A stretch of DNA of 64,000 nucleotides from an uncultured Bacteroidota bacterium (lineage in GTDB: Bacteria; Bacteroidota; Bacteroidia; Flavobacteriales; Flavobacteriaceae). The notes under the pieces are model-generated. The model was not told the DNA's origin and made no database searches. It saw nothing but the letters and a program-made list of their open reading frames with translations. Location: assembly GCA_902559035.1 (NCBI GenBank), contig CACEGG010000001.1:1-64000 (forward strand). Direction: 5' to 3'. Shown here piece after piece: positions 1 to 9,106 of this stretch (positions are counted from its first letter, which is position 1; each line of letters starts with the position of its first letter). The translations under genes were made by a program, and so were the position numbers.

Positions 1-751
1 CACTCACTCTAAATGAAATGGAATTAATTTGAAAATCATAAATTCCAGAGTTTTTAAATAATTTTTCAATTCTATTCCTTTCGTTTTCAAAATCTTTTGT
101 ATTAAAACTATTACCAATTTTTAAAAAAGAATTTTCTTTTGAGTTTAGATAAATTGAATCTAAAGTTTTAGATTTAATTTGGGTTTTTATAGAGTCTAAA
201 AGGTACTGGTTACCAAGATCTACATTATAAATAACCTTGGCATATTTATTATTGTTTTGGTCAATTTTTATCTTACTATCAACTTTTGAATTAAAGTATC
301 CATTGTTTCTGTAGAAAGATTTTAAATTTTCAATTGAAATGGATGTCTTTACAGTATCTATAATTTCAAGTTTCTCACCATTTTTATTTTTCCAGTTATT
401 GTAGTCTTTTACATATTTTTTTAATTGAGCTACTTGCTTTTTAGAAAAAATTGAATTTAATTTTTTTTCTTTATTTTTTTTCGTTTTTATCCAATTGTCG
501 AAAAGAGAATCACTATTTTTTTTTGAGCTTTCATAAAGTTTTGCTTCAACAGGAAACCCTATGAAATAATTATTTTTTTTTTGAACTATAAGTGGTAATA
601 GTGAATCAGCCGATATTTCACTTTTATTTACTAATATTTTATTTGATCTTAATATTAAGCTATTTGATTCTAAGTTTTTTGTAACACTACAACTTAAAAG
701 AGAAATACCTAGAATTGTAAATAATACTATTTTTGTATAAAGATTTTTCAC
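1..751 (-). CDS. tamL: TamL-type Omp85 lipoprotein (N-terminal part, runs off the window)
   Basis: The reverse strand is open from a GTG at 749-751 to the window edge, giving 250 residues of the N terminus. It begins with a lipoprotein signal ending in L-L-S-C (Cys about residue 21). POTRA-like sequence follows, with short motifs such as FKNSGIYDF near the edge. Omp85-family proteins of this type insert or export proteins at the outer membrane, and the Bacteroidota lipoprotein form is called TamL. Divergent placement next to a TrmH-family methyltransferase gene matches the arrangement I remember from Flavobacteriia. The C-terminal barrel lies outside the window, so the family call rests on the lipobox, POTRA-like text and context. 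The GTG is the only start that leaves the signal peptide intact. Confidence 0.75.
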   Translation of the reverse strand, partial: MKNLYTKIVLFTILGISLLSCSVTKNLESNSLILRSNKILVNKSEISADSLLPLIVQKKNNYFIGFPVEAKLYESSKKNSDSLFDNWIKTKKNKEKKLNSIFSKKQVAQLKKYVKDYNNWKNKNGEKLEIIDTVKTSISIENLKSFYRNNGYFNSKVDSKIKIDQNNNKYAKVIYNVDLGNQYLLDSIKTQIKSKTLDSIYLNSKENSFLKIGNSFNTKDFENERNRIEKLFKNSGIYDFQINSISFRVS

Positions 752-786
752 TTAATTAATAATTACTCAAAAATACATCAATAATA

Positions 787-1515
787 ATGCTTAGCAAAAG
801 GGATATAAAATTGATTAAAAGCTTAAGGTTGAAAAAGCATAGATTAACAAATAAATTATTTGTGGTTGAGGGAAAGAAATCCATTAGCGAATTCTTTCAA
901 TCTAATTTCTCTTTATTTAAATTATTTTCGATTGATCAACAATATTTTAATTTAAAATCAAAATCAACACAAATTACTGAGTCAGATTTAAAAAGAATTA
1001 GTTTTTTGACTAATCCAGACGATCATTTGGCCATTTTTAGGATTCCTGAAAAAAAAATAATTGATGAATCAAAATTGCTTTTAGGATTAGATGGTATAAA
1101 TGATCCAGGAAACCTTGGAACTATTATAAGAACCTGTGATTGGTATAATATTACAGACATAATATGCTCAAATGATTCTGTGGATTGTTTTAATCCAAAA
1201 GTAGTTCAGTCAGCAATGGGGTCTCTTTCTAGAGTTAATATTACCTATTTAGACTTAAAAAAATATTTATCTTCAAAATCTTTCAATAAAATAGGAACTT
1301 TTTTAAATGGAGAATCAATTTTTGAAACTAAAATTAATTTTGATAAAGGTATTTTAGTCTTTGGAAACGAAGCTAATGGTATTTCTTCAGGGTTAGAAAA
1401 CGAGTTAAAACAAAAAATTACTATTCCAAGAAATAATTCAAAAAATTACCCTGAAAGTTTAAATCTTTCTAATTCCGTTGGTATCATTTTATCACAATTA
1501 TCAATAAAATTTTAA
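787..1515 (+). CDS. TrmH/SpoU-family RNA 2'-O-methyltransferase
   Basis: A 242-residue cytoplasmic enzyme that transfers a methyl group from S-adenosylmethionine to a ribose 2'-OH of tRNA or rRNA. The three SpoU motifs are visible: DGINDPGNLGTIIRT near residues 102-116, FGNEANGIS near 192-200, and the knot-forming ESLNLSNSVGI near 223-233. An N-terminal substrate-binding stretch (residues 1-75, KLFVVEGKK) is typical of the RlmB-like branch. The specific RNA target cannot be read from the sequence. Its stop codon interlocks with that of the convergent porT gene (shared TTAA at 1512-1515). It is divergent from tamL, with only 35 bp between start codons. Confidence 0.9.
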   Translation: MLSKRDIKLIKSLRLKKHRLTNKLFVVEGKKSISEFFQSNFSLFKLFSIDQQYFNLKSKSTQITESDLKRISFLTNPDDHLAIFRIPEKKIIDESKLLLGLDGINDPGNLGTIIRTCDWYNITDIICSNDSVDCFNPKVVQSAMGSLSRVNITYLDLKKYLSSKSFNKIGTFLNGESIFETKINFDKGILVFGNEANGISSGLENELKQKITIPRNNSKNYPESLNLSNSVGIILSQLSIKF

Positions 1516-2201
1516 TGAAAAGATAGATTTAGGAAAATTCCTCTGGCGGACATTTTTTGTATGTTTCCTGTCCATGGGCTGTCCAGTTCAGTATCTTGAA
1601 CTAATTCGTCTTTAAGTGAAAAAACTCCCCTTATTGACGGTGAAAACTTAAAGTATTGTAAATAAAAATCAATTCCTATACCCAACTCATAATAAAATGT
1701 ATTGGTTTTTAATCTAAAGGTTCCGTTACTATTGTCTTCAGGATTATTTTGATTACTTGACAGATTAAAAGATGTTGATAATCCACCCAAAATGTATGGC
1801 CTGACGTTATTATATCTCTTAGCACTATATTTTAATAATATAGGCAAATGAACATATGTTGATTTTATTGACCTTATAGTATCTGAGTTCTGAGAAAATT
1901 TGGCTCTATCATAGAAAATAACATCAGATTTGTTAGTGTAGAGACCTGGTTCAAATCTAAGGTTTAAATTTTCATTGAGTTTTAAATCTGCAATTAATCC
2001 TACATTTAATCCAGCTTTTTTTTTTATAAGAGTTCTTTTGTCGGGATTATTTTTATAGTCAAGTTTATAATTATACTGGTTGAAACCAACAAAATATCCA
2101 AAATGAATTTTTTTTTGATCCAAGTTCTGTAGGTTTTCAATTTGAGAATTAACATTTATTGAAAAAAAAAGTAGTATTATAGTTGTTAAAAATAACCTCA
2201 T
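1512..2201 (-). CDS. porT: Type IX secretion system outer membrane protein PorT
   Basis: A 229-residue protein with a signal peptide ending near residue 19 (INVNSQ), then alternating polar/hydrophobic strands of a small beta-barrel. Segments such as STYVHLPILLKYSAKRYNN, FRLKTNTFYYELGIGIDFY and FSPSIRGVFSLKDELVQD are characteristic of PorT/SprT. This is a core T9SS component needed for secretion of CTD-tagged proteins in Porphyromonas and Flavobacterium. The neighbouring TrmH methyltransferase is its usual neighbour in Flavobacteriia. A -7-like element (TACATTTG on the minus strand, 2209-2216) lies immediately upstream, implying a very short leader. Confidence 0.85.
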   Translation of the reverse strand: MRLFLTTIILLFFSINVNSQIENLQNLDQKKIHFGYFVGFNQYNYKLDYKNNPDKRTLIKKKAGLNVGLIADLKLNENLNLRFEPGLYTNKSDVIFYDRAKFSQNSDTIRSIKSTYVHLPILLKYSAKRYNNVRPYILGGLSTSFNLSSNQNNPEDNSNGTFRLKTNTFYYELGIGIDFYLQYFKFSPSIRGVFSLKDELVQDTELDSPWTGNIQKMSARGIFLNLSFH

Positions 2202-2208
2202 TATTGTT

Positions 2209-2216
2209 CAAATGTA
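2209..2216 (-). promoter_or_regulatory. Possible Bacteroidota -7 box upstream of porT
   Basis: Minus-strand TACATTTG matches the TAnnTTTG -7 consensus of Bacteroidota primary sigma factors. No clear TTG -33 element is present about 20 bp further upstream. The transcript would be almost leaderless, since the ATG is at 2201. Confidence 0.3.
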
Positions 2217-2260
2217 TGAAAGAAATATCTGTTGAAAAATTTTAATAATCCAAAATCAAG

Positions 2261-2268
2261 TATATTTG
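2261..2268 (+). promoter_or_regulatory. Likely Bacteroidota -7 box upstream of trkA
   Basis: TATATTTG matches the TAnnTTTG consensus exactly and sits 23 bp before the trkA ATG at 2292. A TTG at 2232-2234 is somewhat too far away (26 bp) to be an ideal -33 element. Confidence 0.45.
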
Positions 2269-2291
2269 CATCATAATTCTATGATGTACAT

Positions 2292-3641
2292 ATGAAAATC
2301 ATTATAGCAGGAGCTGGAGAAGTTGGGTACCATTTAGCTAAATTGCTCTCTTTTGAGTCTCATGACATAACTTTGATTGATAACCAAAAATCAAATCTTA
2401 ATATAGCTGAGAACAAATTAGATATTAAAACTATTGAGGGTAATTCAGCCTCAATTTCTGTTCTAAAAGATGCAAATGTTGAAAATTCAGATTTAGTTGT
2501 TTCATTAACAACCTCAGAAACAACAAATTTTACTACATGTATTCTTTCTAAGCAACTTGGTGCAAAAAGAACTATTGCGAGGATATCAAACGTTGAGTTT
2601 ATAAAAGATTGTAATGAGATTGATTTTAATTCCATAGGAATTGATGAGCTTATATCACCTGAAAATCTAGCAGCTGAAGAAATTAAATTAATATTGAGTG
2701 ACTCAGCTTTTACAAATACTCATGATTTTGATGACGGAGCATTAAAAATGATGGCTGTTAGACTTGAAAAAAATGCTCCATTTGTTGGTAAAACAGTTAT
2801 GGAAGCTGCCTCTGTCTTCCCTGGCGTACATTTTATGCCTATTGCTTTAAAAAGAGAAGATAGTGAGACAACAATTATTCCAAGAGGAAATACAATTTTT
2901 TGTGAATGTGACCATGTGTATTTTATAACCAACTCTCAAGGTTTAAAAGAGCTTTATAATTTAATGGGAACGGAGAAGCAAAAAATAAATAATGTAATGA
3001 TTCTTGGTGCGGGAAGGGTAGGTTCTAAATTATCAAAGGATTTAAGTAATGATGGTTTGAATATTAAGTTAGTCGAAATCAATGAAAATAAAGCTAATAA
3101 TATAGCTGAGGAACTTCCAGATTTGATGGTTTTAAATGTGGATGGTAGAAATGTTGATTTACTCGTTGAGGAGAATCTTGAAAATATGGACGCATTCATA
3201 GCAACTACTGGTGACTCTGAAACAAATATTATGTCATGTTTAATGGCAAAATCAAAAAAAATAAAAAAGACCATCGCTTTGGTAGAAAATATGGATTACT
3301 TCAATCTGTCACAATCAATAGGAATAGATACTTTGATTAATAAAAAGTTACTAGCAGCGAATGATATTTTCAAATTCGTTAGAAATGGTGATATTGTTGA
3401 GCTTGCTAAGCTTAATGATATGGATGCAGAAATTGTAGAATTTATTGTAAATGAAAATTCTAAAGTTTTAGATAAAAAAATTATGGATCTTGATTTTCCC
3501 CTCACAGCAATAATTGGTGGAGTAATCAGAAATAATCAAGGAATAATTGCTTTAGGAGACTTTGAAATTCAATTAGGAGATAGAGTTTTAGTTTGTTCCA
3601 AACCTGAAAGTATTAAGAAAGTAGAAAGTTTATTTTTATAA
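2292..3641 (+). CDS. trkA: Trk potassium uptake regulator TrkA
   Basis: A 449-residue peripheral membrane protein that gates TrkH in response to nucleotide binding. It has the full-length tandem layout: an N-terminal Rossmann RCK domain starting MKIIIAGAGEVGYHLA, a TrkA_C domain (about residues 140-225), a second Rossmann fold beginning MILGAGRVGSKL (about 236), and a second TrkA_C domain ending at the C terminus. Both GxGxxG nucleotide-binding motifs are intact. trkH follows after 7 bp, so the two are surely one operon. A TAnnTTTG box at 2261-2268 probably drives it. Confidence 0.95.
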   Translation: MKIIIAGAGEVGYHLAKLLSFESHDITLIDNQKSNLNIAENKLDIKTIEGNSASISVLKDANVENSDLVVSLTTSETTNFTTCILSKQLGAKRTIARISNVEFIKDCNEIDFNSIGIDELISPENLAAEEIKLILSDSAFTNTHDFDDGALKMMAVRLEKNAPFVGKTVMEAASVFPGVHFMPIALKREDSETTIIPRGNTIFCECDHVYFITNSQGLKELYNLMGTEKQKINNVMILGAGRVGSKLSKDLSNDGLNIKLVEINENKANNIAEELPDLMVLNVDGRNVDLLVEENLENMDAFIATTGDSETNIMSCLMAKSKKIKKTIALVENMDYFNLSQSIGIDTLINKKLLAANDIFKFVRNGDIVELAKLNDMDAEIVEFIVNENSKVLDKKIMDLDFPLTAIIGGVIRNNQGIIALGDFEIQLGDRVLVCSKPESIKKVESLFL

Positions 3642-3648
3642 ATAAAAC

Positions 3649-5142
3649 ATGTCTAAACTCAATAAAAAATTAATTTCCCATATTTTAGGTTTATTGCTAA
3701 TGTTCAATGGCTTTGCAATGCTTATTTCCTCTGGTGTAAGTTATTTAACTAACGATGGTGTTTTAAAGGAAATGACTTTAACATCATTAATAGTGATTTT
3801 TTTAGGCTGGTGTTTGATGATGCTATCAAAAAAAAATGATAGAAAAATCAATAAAAGAGACGCATACTTTATAGTCGTATTGGGTTGGCTTACTATGGTT
3901 TTTTCAGGTACTCTTCCATATATTTCTACAGCATCAATTACCTCATTTTCAAATATTTTTTTTGAAACAATGTCTGGTTATACTACAACTGGATCTACTG
4001 TTATAAATGATATTGAAGCTTTACCTAAAAGTATAATTTTTTGGAGAAGTATGACTCACTGGTTGGGTGGTATGGGTATCATTGTTTTAGCTATAGCAAT
4101 ACTTCCATTATTAGGAATTGGAGGAATGCAACTTTTCTCCGCTGAGGCACCTGGACTAACGGGCGATAAAATTCACCCTCGAATAAGCGATACAGCTAAA
4201 AGACTATGGTTAATTTATGTTGGTCTTACATTTTTAGAAACTATTTTACTTAAACTCGCAGGGATGAGTTTATTTGATGCGATAAATAATTCTATGAGTA
4301 ATATCGCGTCTGGTGGATTTTCTACTAAGAACGAAAGTATAGGTTTTTGGAATGATGTTCCTTTAATTCAATACATTATTATTTTCTTTATGTTTTTGGC
4401 TGGAACAAACTTTGTTTTGATATATTTTGGGTTGCTAGGAAAGTTTAAAAAGATTTTTCAAGATACAGAGTTTAAATGGTATGTTTCGTTTATTACAGCT
4501 TTTGTAATCATTTCAACACTTGTATTATTTTTAAATGTAAATCTCAGCTCAACTGAAGTTTACCATCCTGAAGTATATGGAAAATTTGAAAGTAGCTTAA
4601 GGCATTCTCTTTTTCAGGTAGTTGCTCTTGTTACAACAACTGGTTTTGTGACTGGAGATTTTATTTCTTGGACACCTTTTTTAACAATGTTATTTTTTGG
4701 AATTATGTTTCTGGGGGGGTCTTCAGGATCTACATCTGGCGGAGTAAAAGTATTACGTCACTTAATCTTGATTAAAAATGGTTTGTTAGAATTTAAAAGA
4801 TCTTTACATCCAAATGCAATTTTTCCATTAAGACATAACAATCACGTGGTTGAAAAGCCCATAATTATACATGTTTTAGCTTTTTTCATTTTATATTTAA
4901 TTTTATTTATAATCGGAGCAGGAGTATTAAGTTTACTTGGACTTGACTTTGTTTCAGCTATTGGAGGAGCAGCATCATCTCTTGGAAATGTAGGTCCTGC
5001 ACTTGGAACTTTAGGACCAATTAGTAATTTTGATAGTTTACCTGAAATTGGAAAATATTGGTGTTCTTTTTTGATGCTTGTAGGGAGATTAGAGCTATTT
5101 ACCGTTCTAATATTTTTTACACCCTATTTCTGGAAAAGCTAA
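3649..5142 (+). CDS. trkH: Trk potassium uptake channel subunit TrkH
   Basis: A 497-residue polytopic inner membrane protein, the K+-translocating subunit partnered with TrkA just upstream. The four pore-loop filter segments of the SKT superfamily can be read: SGYTTTGSTV, NIASGGFST, TTTGFVTGDF and SLGNVGPALG, each with its filter glycine. Length is normal for the family. The last codon interlocks with the convergent aminotransferase gene: CTAA at 5139-5142 supplies TAA on this strand and TAG on the other. Confidence 0.95.
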   Translation: MSKLNKKLISHILGLLLMFNGFAMLISSGVSYLTNDGVLKEMTLTSLIVIFLGWCLMMLSKKNDRKINKRDAYFIVVLGWLTMVFSGTLPYISTASITSFSNIFFETMSGYTTTGSTVINDIEALPKSIIFWRSMTHWLGGMGIIVLAIAILPLLGIGGMQLFSAEAPGLTGDKIHPRISDTAKRLWLIYVGLTFLETILLKLAGMSLFDAINNSMSNIASGGFSTKNESIGFWNDVPLIQYIIIFFMFLAGTNFVLIYFGLLGKFKKIFQDTEFKWYVSFITAFVIISTLVLFLNVNLSSTEVYHPEVYGKFESSLRHSLFQVVALVTTTGFVTGDFISWTPFLTMLFFGIMFLGGSSGSTSGGVKVLRHLILIKNGLLEFKRSLHPNAIFPLRHNNHVVEKPIIIHVLAFFILYLILFIIGAGVLSLLGLDFVSAIGGAASSLGNVGPALGTLGPISNFDSLPEIGKYWCSFLMLVGRLELFTVLIFFTPYFWKS

Positions 5143-6332
5143 TCGATCTCTACTGCTTTTTTTATTCTCGCAATCGCATTAATTATATTTTCATTTGATG
5201 CTGCGTATGATATTCTAATATTGTTCGGGGAGCCAAATGCATCTCCCGTGACAGTAGCAACGTTAGCCTCTTCCAAAAGATATATAGCAAAATCTGAAGC
5301 ATTATTTATATGTTTTCCCTTCAATATTTTTCCAAAAAAAGATGAAACATCTGGAAAAACATAAAAAGCGCCCTTTGGTTCATTTAGTTTGAACCCACTA
5401 ATTTCCTTAAGTAAATTAATTATTAGTTTTCTTCTAGACTCGAACTCATCAACCATGTACTTAATTTTATTAACTGGAGCATCCAAAGCAGCAATAGCAG
5501 CTCTTTGAGCAATACAGTTTGTTCCACTGGTTATTTGTCCTTGCATTTTAGTACACGCTTTAGCAATCCAATTAGGAGCTCCAATGTATCCAATTCTCCA
5601 GCCTGTCATCGCAAATGCCTTTGCTAATCCGTTTACAGTTATTGTTCTGTCATACATGGAGGGAATTTTAGCAAAGCTATAATGTGGGATACCATAATTA
5701 ATGTGTTCATATATTTCGTCAGAAAGAATATAAACATTAGGATATCTTTCTAATACTTTTGATAATTCAATGTATTCTTCTTTAGAGTATACTGATCCAC
5801 TAGGGTTGTTTGGAGAATTAATAATAACCAATTTTGTTCTACCTGTTATAGCGTTTTCCAATTGTTCGGGAGTTATTTTAAAATCACTAGAAATATCAGA
5901 TCTTATTTCAATTGGGTTTCCTTCTGCAAGAGTTACTATTGCAGAATAGCTTACCCAATATGGAGCAACTAATAAAACATCATCACCTGGATTTACTAAA
6001 ACTTGAACAGTATTGGCTATTGATTGCTTAGCGCCTGTTGAAACAACAATTTGATCAGTGTTGTAATTTAATCCATTATCTCTTTTAAATTTGTTACAAA
6101 TAGATTTTTTTAAATCTCCGTAACCATCAACGGGTGTGTAGGAGTTATAGTTATCTTCGACTGCCTGAATAGCTGCAGCCTTTATAAAATCAGGGGTATT
6201 AAAATCCGGTTCTCCTAAACTTAATCCAATAATATCAGTTCCATTTTCTTTGAGTTCTCTAGCTTTAGCCGCCATTGCTAATGTGGCTGAAACAGGTAAA
6301 TTATTAATCCTTTTTGATAATTTTTCTTTCAT
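5139..6332 (-). CDS. Pyridoxal phosphate-dependent class I aminotransferase (aspartate aminotransferase type)
   Basis: A 397-residue fold-type I PLP enzyme. Visible signatures are SLGEPDFNTPDFI near residue 38, INSPNNPSGSVYS (about 170), DEIYEHINYG (about 205) and the Schiff-base lysine in NGLAKAFAMTGWR (about 237). An R-I-S-Y motif near the C terminus should bind the substrate carboxylate. The family (AspB/AatA type) transfers amino groups between aspartate and 2-oxoglutarate, and some members act on prephenate or aromatic acids, so substrate is assigned only as aspartate-type. It stands alone on the minus strand, divergent from rsmG with a 92-bp AT-rich gap in which I see no clear promoter box. 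Confidence 0.9.
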   Translation of the reverse strand: MKEKLSKRINNLPVSATLAMAAKARELKENGTDIIGLSLGEPDFNTPDFIKAAAIQAVEDNYNSYTPVDGYGDLKKSICNKFKRDNGLNYNTDQIVVSTGAKQSIANTVQVLVNPGDDVLLVAPYWVSYSAIVTLAEGNPIEIRSDISSDFKITPEQLENAITGRTKLVIINSPNNPSGSVYSKEEYIELSKVLERYPNVYILSDEIYEHINYGIPHYSFAKIPSMYDRTITVNGLAKAFAMTGWRIGYIGAPNWIAKACTKMQGQITSGTNCIAQRAAIAALDAPVNKIKYMVDEFESRRKLIINLLKEISGFKLNEPKGAFYVFPDVSSFFGKILKGKHINNASDFAIYLLEEANVATVTGDAFGSPNNIRISYAASNENIINAIARIKKAVEID

Positions 6333-6424
6333 TTAATTCTTAAATTATTATTTAAATAATTTTAAATAAAGATATTTATTTTGATAAATTAAATGATGTA
6401 ATTTTACTCAATTATTTAAAAGTT

Positions 6425-7066
6425 TTGAACAAATTAAAGTATTATTTTCCTGAGCTTTCTAATCATCAAATTAAACAATTTGAAATGTTGCCAGGTTTAT
6501 TCAACTACTGGAATTCAAAAATTAATGTAATTTCTAGAAAAGATATTTCAGAAATTGAAATAAGACACATACTACACTCTCTAAGTATAGCTAAATTTTT
6601 TTCATTTAATAATAACTCAAAAATATTAGATGTTGGAACTGGTGGTGGATTTCCTGGAATTCCTCTTGCAATAATGTTTCCCGAGGTTCAGTTCCATTTG
6701 ACAGATTCTATTGGAAAAAAAATTAAAGTTGTAAATGCAATTGTTAGTGATTTGAATTTGACTAATGCACATGGACAACAGATTAGATCTGAGAAGTTAT
6801 CTTTAAATTATGATTACATAGTGAATAGAGCAGTTTCAAATATGTCCAATTTAGTCAGCTTAGTTGGAGATAAAATTTCTAGAGAAAATAATCACAAACT
6901 AAAAAACGGTATCATTAGTTTGAAAGGTGGTGACCTAAATGATGAGCTTAAGCCATTTAAGAATGCCAAAGTTTTTAATATAAATCAGTTTTTTAATGAA
7001 TCTTTTTTTGAAACTAAAAAAGTAGTTTATTTACCTATTCCATATAAGGGTAAGGATAGTCTGTAG
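6425..7066 (+). CDS. rsmG: 16S rRNA (guanine(527)-N7)-methyltransferase RsmG
   Basis: A 213-residue methyltransferase with the RsmG N-terminal helix region (YYFPELSNHQIKQF; NVISRKDISE) and SAM motif I ILDVGTGGGFPGIPLAI near residue 70, followed by the SIGKK motif. It methylates G527 of 16S rRNA in the 530 loop. The reading frame starts with TTG at 6425; no in-frame ATG lies upstream within the gap, and the first internal ATG would delete conserved sequence. The 3' end overlaps the convergent pruA gene by 32 bp, so the last ten or so residues of both proteins are encoded on opposite strands of the same DNA. Confidence 0.92.
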   Translation: MNKLKYYFPELSNHQIKQFEMLPGLFNYWNSKINVISRKDISEIEIRHILHSLSIAKFFSFNNNSKILDVGTGGGFPGIPLAIMFPEVQFHLTDSIGKKIKVVNAIVSDLNLTNAHGQQIRSEKLSLNYDYIVNRAVSNMSNLVSLVGDKISRENNHKLKNGIISLKGGDLNDELKPFKNAKVFNINQFFNESFFETKKVVYLPIPYKGKDSL

Positions 7067-8660
7067 GAGGATTAAAATTTTCTTTTATTAATCTGGGAGA
7101 AACCCATCTTAATAAATTTAGTTTTGAGCCAGCTTTGTCATTAGTCCCCGAACCTCTTGATCCACCAAATGGTTGTTGACCTACCACTGCTCCAGAAGGC
7201 TTATCATTAATATAAAAATTACCCGCACTGTATCTTAAAGTTTTTAGAGCGTAATCAATGCTGTCTTTGTCTTGCGAAATAAAAGCTCCGGTAAGTGCGT
7301 AAATTGAGGTATTATCGACTATTTTTAAAGTATCTTTCCAATTATTATCATCGTAAATAAAAATTGTAACTACAGGGCCAAAAATTTCTTTTTCCATTGT
7401 AATAAAATTAGGATTTGTTGTTAGTATTACAGTGGGGGAAACAAAAAATCCTTCTGATTTATCATAATCTCCACCAATAATAATTTTTGCATCTTCAGAA
7501 TCTCTTGCAGATTCTATATAGCTAACAATTTTATCAAATGAATTTTCATGAATAACAGCTGTCATAAAATGTTTAAAATTACGTGGCGATCCTAGTGTTA
7601 TGGTACTGATTTGTTCTTTAAGATTTTGAATAATTTCATTTGATTTTGAGTTCGGAATATAAATTCTTGATGCTGCTGAACATTTTTGACCTTGATATTC
7701 AAAACCACCTCTTACTATTGCGGTAGAAACTATTTTGGAATCTGCTGATGGGTGAGAGAAAATAAAATCTTTACCTCCAGTTTCACCAACAATCCTAGGG
7801 TAATCTCTATACAAATTTATATTGGCACCTACTTTAGACCATAAGCTTTTAAAAACATCAGTTGAGCCTGTAAAGTGTATTCCTGAAAGATTTTTATTTT
7901 TTAAAGCTATTTCAGTTATCATCACAGGATCTCCCGTAACTAAATTAATAACTCCATTCGGTAATCCAGCCTCCTTAAAAACATCCATTATTACTTTAGC
8001 GCTATAAACTTGATGGTCGCTAGGTTTCCATAAAACTACATTCCCCATAAGTGCTGCACTTGCACATAAATTTCCACCAATTGCTGTAAAATTAAATGGA
8101 GTTATAGCATATACAAATCCCTCAAGCGGTCTATATTCCAATCTATTTGATACTTCACCCACAGTTATAGGCTGTTCATGATAGATTTCGTTCATATAAA
8201 CTATATTAAGTTTTAAAAAATCAACAAGTTCACAGGCAGCATCTATTTCAGCTTGAAAAATCGTTTTAGATTGACCTATCATTGTAGCTGCATTTATTCT
8301 TGATCTGTACGGCCCAGCTATCAGTTCCGCTGCTTTAAGAAAAATAGAAGCTCTTTTTTGCCATGGAGTACTTGTCCATTCATTTTTAACACTTAAAGAA
8401 TTATTAATAGCCTCATGAACATGTTGTTCATTACAAACAGAAAAACTTCCTACTACTTTTTTGTTATCGTGAGGCGGATTAATTTCTTTTCTTTCTTCAG
8501 TGTAAATTTCCTCATCTCCGATGTATAACGGAATTTTGATATTTTGATTAAACATCAGATCATATGTTTTTTCTACTTCAATTCTTTCATCTGAGTTTTT
8601 TCTATAGTCTTTAACGTCTTCATTTATTAATTGAGGAACTGCAAAATTTAAATCTTTCAT
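7035..8660 (-). CDS. pruA: L-glutamate gamma-semialdehyde (1-pyrroline-5-carboxylate) dehydrogenase
   Basis: A 541-residue aldehyde dehydrogenase that oxidises glutamate semialdehyde to glutamate, the second step of proline catabolism. The NAD-binding and catalytic elements are present: TPFNFTAIGGNL (about 187), GSTDVF (about 265), catalytic Glu in VGETGGKDF (about 293) and catalytic Cys in YQGQKCSAASR (about 327). Length and the N-terminal extension fit the stand-alone Bacteroidota enzyme (not fused to proline dehydrogenase, which is not in this window). apaG ends 14 bp upstream, so the two may be cotranscribed. The 3' end overlaps rsmG. Confidence 0.93.
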   Translation of the reverse strand: MKDLNFAVPQLINEDVKDYRKNSDERIEVEKTYDLMFNQNIKIPLYIGDEEIYTEERKEINPPHDNKKVVGSFSVCNEQHVHEAINNSLSVKNEWTSTPWQKRASIFLKAAELIAGPYRSRINAATMIGQSKTIFQAEIDAACELVDFLKLNIVYMNEIYHEQPITVGEVSNRLEYRPLEGFVYAITPFNFTAIGGNLCASAALMGNVVLWKPSDHQVYSAKVIMDVFKEAGLPNGVINLVTGDPVMITEIALKNKNLSGIHFTGSTDVFKSLWSKVGANINLYRDYPRIVGETGGKDFIFSHPSADSKIVSTAIVRGGFEYQGQKCSAASRIYIPNSKSNEIIQNLKEQISTITLGSPRNFKHFMTAVIHENSFDKIVSYIESARDSEDAKIIIGGDYDKSEGFFVSPTVILTTNPNFITMEKEIFGPVVTIFIYDDNNWKDTLKIVDNTSIYALTGAFISQDKDSIDYALKTLRYSAGNFYINDKPSGAVVGQQPFGGSRGSGTNDKAGSKLNLLRWVSPRLIKENFNPPTDYPYPYME

Positions 8661-8674
8661 TATGTTATTGATTA

Positions 8675-9061
8675 TTAGTTTAAAGCCTGAGGAGCATTTA
8701 GTTTAAATGTGGGAATATAGGCTCTGAATTTTTTTCCATTGTTAATATTGATCATATTGTAAAAACCTCTCATGGCACCAACAGGAGAGGTTATTAAACA
8801 ACCAGAAGAGTAAACAAAAGAATCTCCAGGTCCAATTGTAGGTTTTTCTCCAATAACTCCTTCTCCATCAATAATTATATCATTATTTAAAGAGTCGAAA
8901 ATTCTCCAATGTCTAGATTTTAGTTGGACAGTATTTTTGCTTTGGTTGGTAATAGTTATTGTATAGCTAAAAGAGTAATTTAAAGTATAATTTTTAAAAT
9001 AAGAACCATCGAAAATAGTATTGACAGAAATTTTTATTCCTTTAGTTACATGATTGATCAT
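8675..9061 (-). CDS. apaG: ApaG domain protein
   Basis: A 128-residue single-domain protein of the ApaG/DUF525 family, with an immunoglobulin-like beta sandwich pattern. Recognisable pieces are YTITITNQSKNTVQLKSRHW, the GEGVIGEKPTIGPGDSFVY segment and the GAMRGFYNM turn. Family members were linked to Co2+/Mg2+ homeostasis in enterobacteria, but the molecular role is not settled. The position between pruA and the T9SS Plug gene is one I associate with Flavobacteriia. Length is complete. Confidence 0.9.
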   Translation of the reverse strand: MINHVTKGIKISVNTIFDGSYFKNYTLNYSFSYTITITNQSKNTVQLKSRHWRIFDSLNNDIIIDGEGVIGEKPTIGPGDSFVYSSGCLITSPVGAMRGFYNMININNGKKFRAYIPTFKLNAPQALN

Positions 9062-9106
9062 GTAAGCTAAGTTATGTATTTTAAAAAAATAAAAATACTT
9101 TTTATC

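Noticed and set aside
2360-3505. Several open frames of 60-106 codons on the strand opposite trkA
   Set aside because: They lie wholly inside trkA, have Ser/Phe-rich low-complexity products typical of antisense shadows, and lack any conserved domain or independent start context.
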